Of a stretch of DNA of 64,000 nucleotides, positions 51,001 to 63,251 are shown one piece after another (position 1 is the stretch's first letter; each line of letters begins with the position of its first letter). The DNA is from Galaxea fascicularis. Taxonomy: Eukaryota > Cnidaria > Anthozoa > Scleractinia > Euphylliidae. Made by a program: the position numbers and the translations under genes. The notes beneath the pieces are model-generated. The model worked only from the letters and a program-made list of their open reading frames with translations, was not told the origin of the DNA and did not search any database. The DNA lies in NCBI GenBank assembly GCA_948470475.1, contig OX419337.1, positions 38,204,505 to 38,268,504 on the forward strand, given 5' to 3'.

Positions 51001-54000
51001 AGTTTATGGAAATTTTGGATTTTATAGCCAAAAAGCTACACAGTGTATTGATGCTTCTTTTGTTAGATGTCACTTACAGGCATTGATTGGAAACTTAAAT
51101 CTGCATATCGGTCGTTGTCTGGTGGCATTGCAGGCATACTGCTTGGTTTGTAGCCTGGTCCAAACCCCTCAAAGCCAATATGACCACCACCACTGCCGCT
51201 TCCACCACCACTGCCACCTCCTCCTTTGCCAGATCCATTGCCACCAGTGGGAGGTATACCAACTTCATCGTAAATTGGTAATTCATTTTCCTGGACAGCA
51301 AAATTAACAACATGTTAATCCTTAAAAAGTTCCGGATCCTGACCTCCTAAAAACTAGATACTTTGTGAGCAATAACAGCACATTGTGTTTCTTTTAACAT
51401 TTAAAAACTGTAACTCATTACATACTCCATCACTTTACCTCCATCACAGCAGAATCCGGTGTGAAGGCCACCTGGTGACTGCGTGCAATCTCTATCAAAT
51501 AATTTTCCACTAATAATTTTGGTGGTGGCTGCGGACTCAGTTTGAGAATAAGCTATAAAAGGGGATCAAACAAGGTTACAGTCTGAGTGTCATTGCTGCA
51601 GTCTGTTTTTGTTGGTGAACACCACAGTTCTGTATCTGTTTCTTAACACTGTGCAAGTACTTTGTATACATCAGGCCCCGGTTGTTCAAACGTTGGATAG
51701 CGCTATCCACCGGATAAATCACTATCCAGCGGATAAGTAGTGGGAAAGCTATTGCACTATCCACTAGATAGATATTTATCCGGTGGATAGCACTATCCAG
51801 CCTTTGAGCAATCGGGGCCAGATCTGTAAACTTAATTTTAACCATAAAGTTTTCATGCTGCAAATAGTTGATCATCATGTACAATGTACTATGTGTACTA
51901 CTTATATTGAAGCCATTCAGCTGGACAGTCATCCTTATTTCATGCAGTTTCTAATCGAGGTTTGTTCTCCCGCATAAAACCACACCTCGAACTTGGACAT
52001 CAGAGATACTGTGGCCTGTGGAGTTGAAGGAGCCACAGGAAATCCAGGAATGTTGTTTCATATTGCTCCTTAAGTGTTCACCAAAGAGACTGCTGATTAG
52101 CTGATGCTGCTCAAGATCAAAATAAGCTATAACTTACTCTTTGATTTACGGTTGAATTGTAATTGGTGGAAGCTTCATGAGCAAACTTTTTGCCGTACTT
52201 CAAACCTAACTGGTCAGCAATCTGATGGACAGAACAATTTAATAGTACACTCAATAAAATCACTCAAATCTGATTGGCCAAGAGCAGCACATATAATCCC
52301 AAAATAATTGCACTCTGATGAGCACAGCCAAATGTGACAAATGTGAAGATTTTGAAGAGTGAAATCAGAGGAAAAAAAAATAAGCTCAGGGCAAACTTTT
52401 TTCCTGGCAACTAAACCAGAATTTACTTTGGCGACTGCATTAATGTCTGAGAAATTGAAGGGATTGATAAACTCCCTTTTTTCTTTCCTGATTACTTTAA
52501 ATTTGTTTTAATTTAAAGCCTGAAAATGAAGTTGCAATTCTTTAAAACAATTTTAGGCATAATTAAATGAAATTCACAATAAACTTCAAATTGTCCCTCA
52601 TGAGCTAAGCTCCTCCTTCTCATCTGCTGATGATGACCAGTTGTAAAGGAAAGGAGAACAGGAGTGATATGGAAGAGTCAACAGAAAAGCTGTGACGTGA
52701 CTGTCAATCAGAATGAATGGATTAGAATCAATGGTGATCCTTTCAGCCATAATTGACCACACATTGACAAAATTATTTATTGTCAATCGATAAATACATG
52801 TATTCTGCACCATTCTTTTCACTTTATGAGGTTTTGAAGGTGATTCCAGCTGTCAAACTACAGAAAAGACAAAGTTCGTATCATGATACAGCTGTTAAGC
52901 TTACCACCCTTAATTCATTGACATCGGTTTGAAGACGTGGTGCCGACCAGATAAGAGTTGTCACTGCCTCAATCAGTCCTTCCTCACAGTATCTAAGGTA
53001 TATAACACAGTAATATTATCTTAAAATTTATTCAATTTTTAGTTTCTTTTAATCATTGTTTGTACTTATTAGAGAGAGGACCACATTATTTAACAGTATT
53101 TTGTGATCTTTCAGAAAGGAAAACGTTATCGAAGAATGTGGAGAGTATACTTTTATTTAAGGGCTGGACATTTTACTTACACTTGCGTTTCAATCAGACC
53201 AAATCTGGCCAACAGTAAATCACAGTATAGTTCTAACATTTCCATAGCTTCCACAAGGTAATCTTCACGGATAATGTGTTCAACCTGGTAACAGAATGTT
53301 TAATCAAACAAAAGAATTACTGTAGAATGGTCATGAGATCATTCAAGTTTAGATAACCTATAATTTTTGAACAAATTTGGCAACCAATAGGAGAATGTTC
53401 CTTTTTAATTTCTTTAATTCCCAGGCTCTTAACTAGGGTTCTACAACAGATCATACCTTTTGTCTGGGCAAGAACTATGTTGAAGTGCCATATATGGACG
53501 CTCTCTAAAAATATTCCGTGATGTCATAAAATCTACAAGGCAATCTTTAGCCTCTGCAAGAGCTCTGCCTCAGATGCAACTGTTTAAAGTACGCCAACTT
53601 ACAGAAAATGGAAAGATTACTACATGTAGATTTATATTCAAAGAATTGTGAAAGCTCATCCAGCTCTGAGCAAACAATAAATGCAGGACTTAATTTAACT
53701 GCCTGCATGTAAGAAAAATAAACACCCATAAAATTATCAGCATGGAACAGAACAAGAATTCTTTCGATTGTGTTATTTCTATTGCAAAACAAGAATGGGC
53801 AGGCATATTCTGAAATCATTTGAATTTTATTTTCAACATTTCTGATTTGCAAACACTCACCCTAATACGTGCCCTTTCGTCTTTTCCATTACTGATGTAA
53901 TCAGCTATTTCTCGCCTTGCTTTTTGTGCTAATTCAGCTGCGTAGAAAGAAGTTGGTGAAGTTATGAGATTTATCTTGAGCAAAGACCATCCCCATAATA

Positions 54001-54277
54001 AGGTTACGTTATGTTTGTTCATAATTCAAGCCATTTATTCCCGCGATCGGGCACATTACACTTGATAGTATAACTAAATAAAATATTGCAAAGGAAATTG
54101 AAATCATTTTAAGTAATGCAGAGGTACAGAGACTTGGGGGAATCAAGTACTGTACATTACGAAAAAATAACATGTACAGATGAACTCACTCTTCTTCTTC
54201 TCCAACAACTTGAATCTGTTGATGGCCAATTTTAAATTCACCTTTAGCTTCTGTTTGTTAAACCCTGAACCAAGCAT
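48039..54277 (-). CDS. IST1: IST1, ESCRT-III-associated factor, 9 exons, 360 aa
   Basis: Minus-strand exons: 54277-54190, 53937-53861, 53284-53181, 52992-52905, 52221-52138, 51552-51439, 51290-51078, 48951-48837, 48238-48039 (TAG). The N-terminal ESCRT-III-like IST1 domain (~1-180) begins MLGSGFNKQKLKVNLKL and contains RREIADYISNGKDERARIR, EHIIREDYLVEAMEMLELY and KLLVENYLIEIAR. A glycine-rich and then proline-rich linker follows (~186-330). The C-terminus carries both MIT-interacting motifs: a Leu/Pro-rich segment (FPDLPAVPTDLP, ~316-327) and the terminal DFDDLTRRFEDLKKKK. IST1 binds CHMP1, VPS4, LIP5 and spastin and acts in abscission and endosomal tubule fission. Length matches human IST1 (about 365). 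Exon 3 uses a GTAAGT donor rather than a nearer GTGTAA because only that keeps frame. Introns 7 and 5 hold mobile elements. Confidence 0.95.
48420..48725. repeat. Degenerate tatggtatggtgt simple-sequence region
   Basis: Irregular repetition of TATGGTATGGTGT-like words lies in IST1 intron 8, broken by a short unrelated block at about 48520-48600. It is non-coding. Confidence 0.6.
49101..49295. mobile_element. ~195-bp palindrome of retroelement-end sequence
   Basis: The arms match almost base for base in inverted orientation: caaaaatttggttttatcaa, tgaccaccatacagggattc, taaaagctgatgtttcgagc and their reverse complements. Each arm contains an attagccctt / agggctaacgctcg...cgtcagc block. This resembles the hammerhead-like termini of Penelope-type elements. 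It lies in IST1 intron 7 and has no coding sequence. Confidence 0.65.
49987..50991. mobile_element. ~1-kb non-autonomous DNA element with inverted ends
   Basis: The left end ggcagggtccgaaatt and the right end gtcggaccctgc are inverted copies. Subterminal gtcgcc / ggcgac words are repeated near both ends (tcgccaaatggaag, ggtcgccaaag; gctggcgaccag, attggcgaccag). The flanks both carry catg, a possible target duplication. It occupies IST1 intron 7. Short open frames inside show no transposase motif. Confidence 0.6.
51674..51819. mobile_element. MITE with ggccccggttgttcaaa termini
   Basis: The left end ggccccggttgttcaaa and the right end tttgagcaatcggggcc are inverted copies. Internal blocks ggatagcgctatccac and ggtggatagcactatcc are nearly palindromic. 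It lies in IST1 intron 5. Confidence 0.75.
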
Positions 54278-54871
54278 GTTGAGAAAAAAGTATGAACTGA
54301 ACTTTAGCTCATTTCAGCACTAAAAAACTGCGTAGAAAGGTCAGATCAGACCTATATATACCAACCCATTTCAAATGCTGCTCAAGCCGCCATGTTCAAT
54401 ACGTAATGTTTCTGTTTTTAGCTGTTAACGAAGGGACGCCAACTTTCTGCTCCCTGGGGAGGAGTGAATCTTGCAATTCAATTATGTTACTTCCTATAGC
54501 TTCATCTCTGTCCGATCCGGATTACTTAGATTTATCTGAAAACAAGAGATCAGATTTAGAGGGTAAACGGAATACAGGGAAGAAAAGAACAAAGAGGTAA
54601 CCACTCTTCTTTTTTGAAGAAGAAACTTACTGGCCCACCCTGGAAGTGAGAGATCTCGAAACTTCAGATCGAGGCCATTTTATGCGATTTGAATATTTTT
54701 CCTTTAGGGGTGAGGTAGTCAAATTTAATTTTTTGCTCTCCCCACCCTGGTAAGTCATATTGGCCGATATGTTATACCATAAACAAACGTTGCCTGGAAA
54801 CGAGACCAAAGAGTTGTCGGCCATTTTGAAAAAGTCGCTGTCTTTTTCTGTGTTGCTAGAATTTCTTGAAT
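54278..54871. promoter_or_regulatory. Bidirectional promoter region of IST1 and BBOF1
   Basis: The two start codons point away from each other across 594 bp with no room for another gene. No TATA box is evident at a suitable spot. Both transcripts' 5' UTRs and a shared promoter must lie here. A tttttgaagaagaaac / gttttta-type small inverted feature near 54610 has unknown meaning. Confidence 0.6.
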
Positions 54872-57800
54872 ATGCCCAAAAAAGCGAAGAAAGCGAAAGG
54901 CGGAGGAAAAGAAAAGAAGGGAGGGTATGTCTGGTAGTAACTGATGCTTTTATTTTGTTTTATACCGGGAGTTTTTACGCATTTCGAGTTACAGTGTTCT
55001 CCACGATCGATTTGACTGAAAAGTCAGAGTGAATTATGCTCTGCTCTCGAGCTCTCCTTTTGCCGTTTTTTTTTTTCAAACGGCGTCTATCTTTCTTAGT
55101 GAAAGGTTTTGCTAATAATTAAGGCTGATGGCCTGTTATTTTTCTCGTGCTAGGATCTCAGTCTAGGTTGCCCCCTGCCATACATTTCTCTGTAAACATT
55201 GGCAAGGTTGGCGCTTCATATTTCTACAAGTTTGCGACAGATTCTTATGAAACCTCGCATATTTACTAAATCTGGCATGATAAATCGATTTATGGAAGTT
55301 GTTTTTTTTGTTTGTATGAAAAATACGAGAAATTGTTATTTTGCCTGACATTTTCAAAGTGGTCCATTCAGCTGATCACAACTATACATGTAGTTTCAAT
55401 TCGATCAGCTTCATCAAAGTCAAAAACCTAATCTTACTTTTACTGTTTACCAGTAGAAAGAGAGAGGAAGTTGTGGACTGTCAAGGATCTTATTGCTACC
55501 GAGTGTTATTAAAAGGGCTTTTCAGTGTCATTTATTAGTTCAGTACTGTTGTTGTTGACATTTTACAGGAAGAAGGGTAAAAAAGAAGGGAAAAAATCCA
55601 AGAAGGAATCAGTCCTTAAAGATGCCATCGCAAATGCAAAGCTTTGGGAAACTAAATTGGAGGCTTTGGAGAAATCTCGTCAGGAATACAGGTATCACTT
55701 TATCTGGTTGAAGGAAACATTATGTGCATTGAGAAATGGCCATAGTTGCACTTTACAGCTTAATGTGGATTCAATGAATGTCAAGAACTTACAGTGTACC
55801 GTCGTTCTCTTTATTAGTAACTTTAGTACCTAATTTAAATAATTGTTCCTGAAAAGCCCCATTGGGGAGGTAACAATAAAGTATGTATGTATGTATGTTC
55901 TCAGTCGATTTTTGGAATTGGCAAACAGATTTCTGCACGGCCCCCTAATATAAATATACATGCATTGTGTGACTCAAACACTATTTGTTATTGGAACAGG
56001 GTTAGTATGACAGTGATGAATGTTTGCATGTAATATTAATATATGGGGTTGTGCGGTCGAAATCTTTCCCAGACTAACCAATGGGTTACCAAACCTCAAC
56101 CAAGAAATTATGAAGAATTAAATTCTATTCAATAGTTTTAATTATCTTATTCTGGACTTCAATTCAGCTAATGGGATGTGATTTTTACTATTTGCCTACT
56201 ATTTGCTTACCATTTTTAACAGAGACAATGCCAAGCGTTTGGTTTATGAGAACGACATGCTGCAAATGCAAATGTCTAACACAGAGAGGGACACGCTGGA
56301 TGTAATCTCCTTCTTGAAACAAGAGGATGGAAAAAAAGATGAACAGGCACATATGTGGATATTTCTGATTTCTCTGACTTCTTAAAAACAAATATTTTTT
56401 TGTTAAATTCACAATGACACAGTTGTTCACCATACTGATTGTATTTGAATAGGTGTCCAAGCTTCAACATGCTCTCAAAGAAGTGAAGAGGGAAGCAAGG
56501 AAAGAACGGCAAGCACTTGTGAGTGAACTACAGTGTTTCTGTGATACAACTGCATGCTATTATCATGCTATTTTCAGACATGGGTGTGGTTGTTTAAAAG
56601 TCCTTCTGTGGAGAAACCTCCAATCCTTCTTGAATGTAGACAGCATGCTGATCATCACGAAACAGCAGTCCAATCAGATCCATTGTTTGGAGCTGCATGC
56701 TCAGGAAAATGTTATCAGAATATTGCACACCATCAAGCTATATCCCGTGAATACAAGAAAGGGTTGGAGCAGGTTTTTTTGGAAAATTATGTGCAATTGG
56801 ACACTGTGATCGATATATTATCTACAAGACTGGATTGAAATTTCTTGTCAAAGTTTCAGGTTTATTTGTGAATAATTTTCTACAGATTACAGTTCTGTAA
56901 GCCTAATAAGTATTACTGTTCTTTGTTTTTAAGGTGGATGAATACTCACAACAGATACACCAGCTTCAAGAGACCCTAGCTGAGAAGACAAATGAGGTGC
57001 CAGTTGTTATATATAAATATTGATTAATATCTTAGAATTTTTAATTTATTTTACTGTGGATTATTGGTATTGTAAATTTGTTAATGATTAATTTTTTTTT
57101 GGTTGAATTATAAATTCTACACTGCAGCTTAAATTTAAATCCTTAACCTCCTTTTCTGGCACTTAAACATGGAATGGTAAACAATTAAGGTTTCACTAAT
57201 ACTGAATTGTCTATCATCAATATATAATTCCTTTTTTCAGGTCAAACTGATGCAATCTGAGCTAAAGCTTGTCAAGGAATTCAGGAGAAAGAGAGCACAA
57301 ATGCAGAGGGAGCTGGATGAGGTAACAATTTTTTATTTGAATGATTTAGTAGCTGTGCAACAAGAGGGAGGGGGTTATCCAGTTCTTTACTCTGAATTTT
57401 CATTGTTTAAGAAGAGAATGGGGATTTGGATTTCTGACTCTCTCTTTGCTGCTTGGTAATTCCTAAACGATAGTGAAAATAACAAAAGATATTATTGTGA
57501 ACTAAGATATTTATTATTGACAGCTTCAGTTATCTAGTAAATTTCCTTCACTAGTAGTTAATGAGTTCTTTCTTTCATGTTAATGAATGTTTTATGAGGG
57601 TTATCAGTAGCTGGTTTTCATGCTAGTTTAAGTTTGGTTTCATGAGAACTGTTTTCATTTCCCTCTCATTCCAGATTAAGGGAAGCATGTTCACCACTGA
57701 AAAACATCATAAAGATACCTTGCAGCAGATGGAACACAAATTTTTTGAGGAAAAGGTAATTTGCATTGTTAACGTAAAAACTTTTAAGGTGACGGTTCAG

Positions 57801-60800
57801 TATTATTTATAGGATGGTACAAAATGTATAGCGTGCTACCTCGAATGTTTTGGAAGAATTTTTTTCTTTTTGTCTGGTGAAACAATCATCTTGAAAACAA
57901 TCTTTTTTTATATTAACTATTAAAGACTCAACAAATTTCTCTGGCAGGTACATGCATAACAGCAGAGAATTAACTTACTGTGCGATTCCAAAAACCGTGA
58001 ACACTTTGATTTGATTTTAACATTTCCCATCGTGCAACAACCAATGAGAAGTGACATGAAACCACAAACAAATTTAGTAACAGTAAATTATTTACTGTTA
58101 CTGTTTGCAATTTAGTTTTCTTGCGTGTGATTGGCTTTTTCTTGAAACACAATAACATTCCATAAAACATTTCTAGCGTTCACGATTTTCGGATTTTCAC
58201 AGTAACACTGAAAACACGGGAATCACTTGACATGTTTCTTGTTAAATTGTGTTTTAGGTCCGTCTGCAACAAGAAGCAAGTAAAAAGATCGCAGAACTTG
58301 CAGAAAGAGCGCACTCAGAGGCAATTAGGTGAGAACTCTATGATGCATACATGTTCAGGGAAAAGACAATTTAGGATGGGTGTGTGTTTCTGAGTGTTTT
58401 ATCTTAGTTTGTTTTGTTACCACATTGATAGTAATAACTGTTAGTAATAATTAGGACACCAGCATTCTGAAGTGTCTTTTACATGTTACAACCTTTGAAT
58501 TTAATTATTAAATTGTATGCTTTCCCTTTTAATAAACTTGACGCACAGTATACGTTTTCTCCTCATAATCTCTACTTAAAAGTCGCAAAAAAAAGTTGAA
58601 GGGCCGCCTTTGGTTTGAAAAAACAATTGAAGTATGTTTTTATGGTAATTGATTTCTTGTTTTTTGTTTTAGTTTTATATAGATTTTTTTCTAATTTGTT
58701 ACCTCTTTATAGTAATCTTGATGAAACAACGAGATCTGTATACAAAGAGAACGTGAGATTAAATGCTGCACTCGACTTTCACCTGAAAGAAGGACAGGAA
58801 CTGAAAAAGGTTGGATATGGCAACGTATGCCTGATGTATACCTCAGGGTTGTCAAAAAGCGGCGGCGACCGGCGATATCGCCGGCTACCTTCCTACGACT
58901 ACGGCTACGATCTGTCGGTTAAAAGAGAAATGATAGGGGGAATGGTGTTGTTACCCCCTCAGTGCGGTCTTCCTTCCGAGATTCTGCTTCTACATGTAAT
59001 TAAAATCTTTTTGACAACCGTGTACCTACGTTAGACCATTGTGTTTACAACGAAGCGACCATTTTAGTAGATTGCCACTTTCACAATCAAGAACTGCATA
59101 TTTTCCTTTTCTTGATAAACGATTTGGAACGTCGGTGAACAAATTAAGAGTGATTTGGAGTGCTGCAAGAAACGCGGTTTAATATAACCACTCGTTAATC
59201 AGTTATCTGATTTTTCCCGAGTTTCCCTTGTTGATGGAACAAGAAAGACGCCATGTTAGTTATAGTCATCTTTGCTGAAGTTGGCGCTTCAAAAAGTTCA
59301 GGTGAAGGTCGCAAAAAACCTCCCACGCAGTCGTTAGTTAAAAGGCAAAAAAAAAAAAAAAAATGCCAATTGTCTGTCCAAACCGCCTGGTGATTCATAT
59401 CACGTGAATATTTGTACCCTCTGAGTTTTAATTCATGCTCATGAACTTATTTTTGTGTTGAATTGCTCGAAGTTATTAAAATTGCATGACCGTTTTGTTT
59501 TTGTTCCTCAAAGGAAAAAGAAGGCTTGGATAAAAAAACAAACAGCCTGTTATCGGAAAAGGTAGGCGTTTCTTTTAATCAAGTTCAAGTTCAAGTTCAA
59601 GTTCAAATTGATGAACATGATACACAACAGCGCTAACCCGCAAATAGCTAAAGCTAATCTAGGCGGGCAGCGGGAAGGATTGTTTTAAGAGTAAATATAA
59701 TTATGAGTATGGGATAAGTAAAGAGATATAATGAATACGATATGCACTTTGAATAAATAAATAAATAGATCAATAGATAAAATAGAAATTACAGTCACTG
59801 TTAGATAAAGCTAGTTTGAGTATTTACTTTAAGAAAAGGAAAGTAGGAAAAGGAAAGAAAAGATATCTAGAGCTAAATCCATGTTATATTACTTAATTTA
59901 TTAATCAAAGTAGGTGTGTTAACATAAGTATCCTCCAATTCAAAATATGTAAAACGAGCTGATGTAAAGAGGCCTTAAATTTATGTTTAGGGAGTACTCG
60001 GATAATATGTAAGAACGCTCCTCACTTTGCCTTGGTGCTCTGTGAGACTGGTTTTACGCTAACTTGCCAAAACTAATGGAACGTATTCAGTGTTGTCGGT
60101 AGCCAGTCTTTCTCATTTTTTGCTTCATTTGTCTTCAACAGGAATTGAATGGCATGATCGTGCAGGAGAAAATCGTCGAAAGTAAACAACAGAAAAAGCA
60201 AATCGCAGAGGTATAATACACTTGCCTTTGAGCTAGACCGCGAGTAGTCTCCAGTTGTGGGGCGGCCGAAATACGCGAAATCGTGGCAGTCCCTTCGCGT
60301 CGCATCTCCTCGCGACAACGCCATCGCTGAAATTAGAGACCATTCGCAGTGGGCCTTTTCCTCGTTAATTTCAAGTTTTTTATTGTTCTTCAGCTTCAAG
60401 ACAAAGTCAAGACCTTGGAAAAGTCCCTAAGTCACGTGGTGCGTGAATTTGAGGCCGAACGGGCGGCCCTGGTACAGAAAGCCGAGGACGAGACTCGGAA
60501 CAGCAGGTGAGGAAGCTAAGGGTTATTAGTTTGGTTACAAAATGGCCAAGTTTGAAACCCAAAACACAAGACGACTTTTCTTTTTGTAATTTGTTGCAGA
60601 GCTGAAATCGCGCGCTTACAGCGAATAATAGAACTAAAAACAAAGGAGATGAACCGTGTAAAGAGACTGGCAAAAACTATACTGGACCAGGTAAGTTGAG
60701 CCCAAAATCAGCCTTTCACATCGTCAGTCATTCAACCGGAGTTTACGGGGGGTGACAAACCTAAGACACGTCTTGTTTGAGCAACACTATGTGTAACGTT

Positions 60801-63201
60801 AACTCCTGTCGGAAATTGGGAATATCCTCCTGATTAGGTATGTTCAAGTTCACACTGCAACCAGGTGGACAATCAGACATGGTTTGATGCTACTCTGGTT
60901 TGAAGTTTGATGAATGTAACTTAAAAAGTTACAATTCACGACCCAACGTTTCGACACTCCTGTCTAGTGTCTTCATCAGGGGTGATCTAGTGTTGCAAAA
61001 AGGAGCCTTTTATACGCTTACTAATTAACGACCTTTTGTTTTGATGAGGTGTAAATAGGTGTCAGGTAAAAGGCCGCCATCGTCACGGTTTAAAGGAGCG
61101 TGGGCGGAGTTGATGTGCCAAGCTTCCAAACAAAGCCGTTGATGGTACCGCCGGTTAGTGGTGATAATTTTGGAATTATCCCACGCTATTGTATGGTTGG
61201 TTTGGCAAGCATGTTCCGACAAAGCGGAATTTTCCTTTTTGCAAAGAAAAACTGCTTTTTGATGTTCCTTTAAACGCGTGCCAAGCTGACGCTTGGTCTG
61301 TCCGATGTACTCATGATCACAGTCATTGCATGGAATAGAATAAACAGCGTCAGTTCGTTGTTCTTTCAACACAGGATCCTTAGGTTTGGCAAAAATATGA
61401 CTCAACGTCTGAAAAGGTTTTTGTGCAACTTTAACATTGTGGCTAGACAAAACACTCTTAATGGGTTCTGTAACACCGCGGATGTACGGGATGACGGCAA
61501 AACCTGTAGCCGAAACCTCGTCCCCGGAGGTGTTAAGAGAAGGAGTAACTGGTTTTAAGCAGTTACGAAGGAAAGTGTTTGGGTAGCCATTGACCTTTAG
61601 GACGTCAAAAACATATTTTCGCTCTTTGGCCCTAGAATCACATGAAGATGGCAAACAATCAGCCCTCGTGAACAAAGTTCTGGTTACGGATTTTTTGTGG
61701 CAGATGGGGTGGTGGGAGTCAAATGCGAGATATTTGTCGGTATGCGTGGGTTTGCGAAACGTAGGTTCGTGAATTGTAACTTTTAAGTTACATTCATCAA
61801 ATTTCAAACCAGAGTAGCATCAAACCATGTCTGATCCTCCTGATTTTTTTATTTATGAAAAGGCAAATTTTGTTCAATATCCCCCTTTTTTTCTGCAGTG
61901 TCCTAGAATTGTATGTCATATTTCCCAGAAAGATTGCCGAATCTCCAGGGGCACAAAACGAAGCTGTTCCTCACTTTATCTGTTCCCCCGTGGTATTGTG
62001 CTGGCTGGCAAAATATCAGTTACTTTCCGGAGGTGGTTATCAAATTTCTTTCTGCTGACGGTTTCGGTTGGTAATTACCGAAGTGTGGTAGCAGTGTGAG
62101 TGTTGCTGGCTGGCAAAATCTGGATTGTTGTGAGATATTTTTGCCTTCTCTTCCCCCCCCCCCCCCCCCCCAGTGAAAGGCTTGATTTGAGGCCTTTTGC
62201 CACGCCCAATTTGGCTTACGACATAAGAAATTGTCTTTTTTGTTGTTTGGCAGGTTGCTCAATTTGCACCTGGCTGGGAAACCAACCAATTTTATCTAGC
62301 TGGCTGGGAAATATCTCGTGTGTCTTGCTGGCAAAAAGGAACAGATATTTTTTTCCCAGCAATATTAAAAAAGACCTAAAAATGCCTGAATAGCATTTAG
62401 TTTTATTAACTGGGGTATAATAATACATTTTTCAACAAATTGGTCGTTTTGTGCCCCTGAATCTCCGATTTCCAGTTTCCCGGAAGGATTTTGTTTTTCT
62501 CCCGAAACAGGCCTTGTTAAAGTCGTCCGCCCCCGTGGAGCTCTATCTGATTTCCATGTAGTCTCATTCATTTACTCGTCTCTCATGGGTTCATTACGAC
62601 ATTTTCGAGCCAACCAATTGACCAGTCTCCACTTGACTCATTAGCTCGCTTGGTAGAGCACAGCACCGGTATTGCAGATGTTATGGGTTCGAATCCCGTA
62701 TACAGTTCCAACTTTTTGTCAGGATTTATTTTGATTCGTTGCTGCTTCAAATGCATATACAAATGTAATGCTCTTTCACTTCAGTTTTGTGATATCTGAC
62801 TATCGTTTACTGTAATTGCTTGTAGAGGACGGAGGTGGAGCAGTTTTTCCTCGACTCTTTAGAATATGTCAAAAACGAGATTTTCAGAAATAGGTACGTT
62901 TGTGGTGGTGTTTTTGCTAACGAAATGGCTATTCTCACGGGCATGGCGAATTGTGAGCCCGCGGGGATGAGACTCCCCCCCCCCTCTTTCCCACTCAGAC
63001 CGCTGAAGAGCTTGCTGTCGTACGAACAACCACTGCCTTTTGCTAAACCCTTAAATTTATCAGCACATATATTCTCCACACTGTTCTCATATATTTTCTC
63101 TGGTAATGATGATGAGAATTTGTTAAACAATCAAGACCTTTGTGAGTGATGTATATGAAATAAATCACTTTCACGGGAACATATGAACCTACAATTGACC
63201 T

Positions 63202-63251
<50 letters not shown>

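Larger units (their letters stand above)
60836..61833 (-). mobile_element. 5'-truncated Penelope-like element with 12-bp target duplication
   Basis: The element lies in BBOF1 intron 13, antisense to the gene. Direct copies of atcctcctgatt flank it at 60824-60835 and 61834-61845. Inside, about 80 bp at the left (60872-60953, tcagacatggtttgatgc...) recurs in inverted orientation at the right end (61753-61833). This fits the inverted partial-copy (pLTR-like) structure known for Penelope elements. The coding part retains only the C-terminal connector and GIY-YIG endonuclease; the reverse transcriptase is missing. Confidence 0.85.

Noticed and set aside
61025..61807. Host gene with a GIY-YIG nuclease domain
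   Set aside because: It lies inside an insertion with target duplication and terminal repeats and carries Penelope-specific linker motifs, so it is retroelement sequence.
62632..62712. Functional tRNA gene
   Set aside because: A and B boxes are present but the acceptor stem does not pair.
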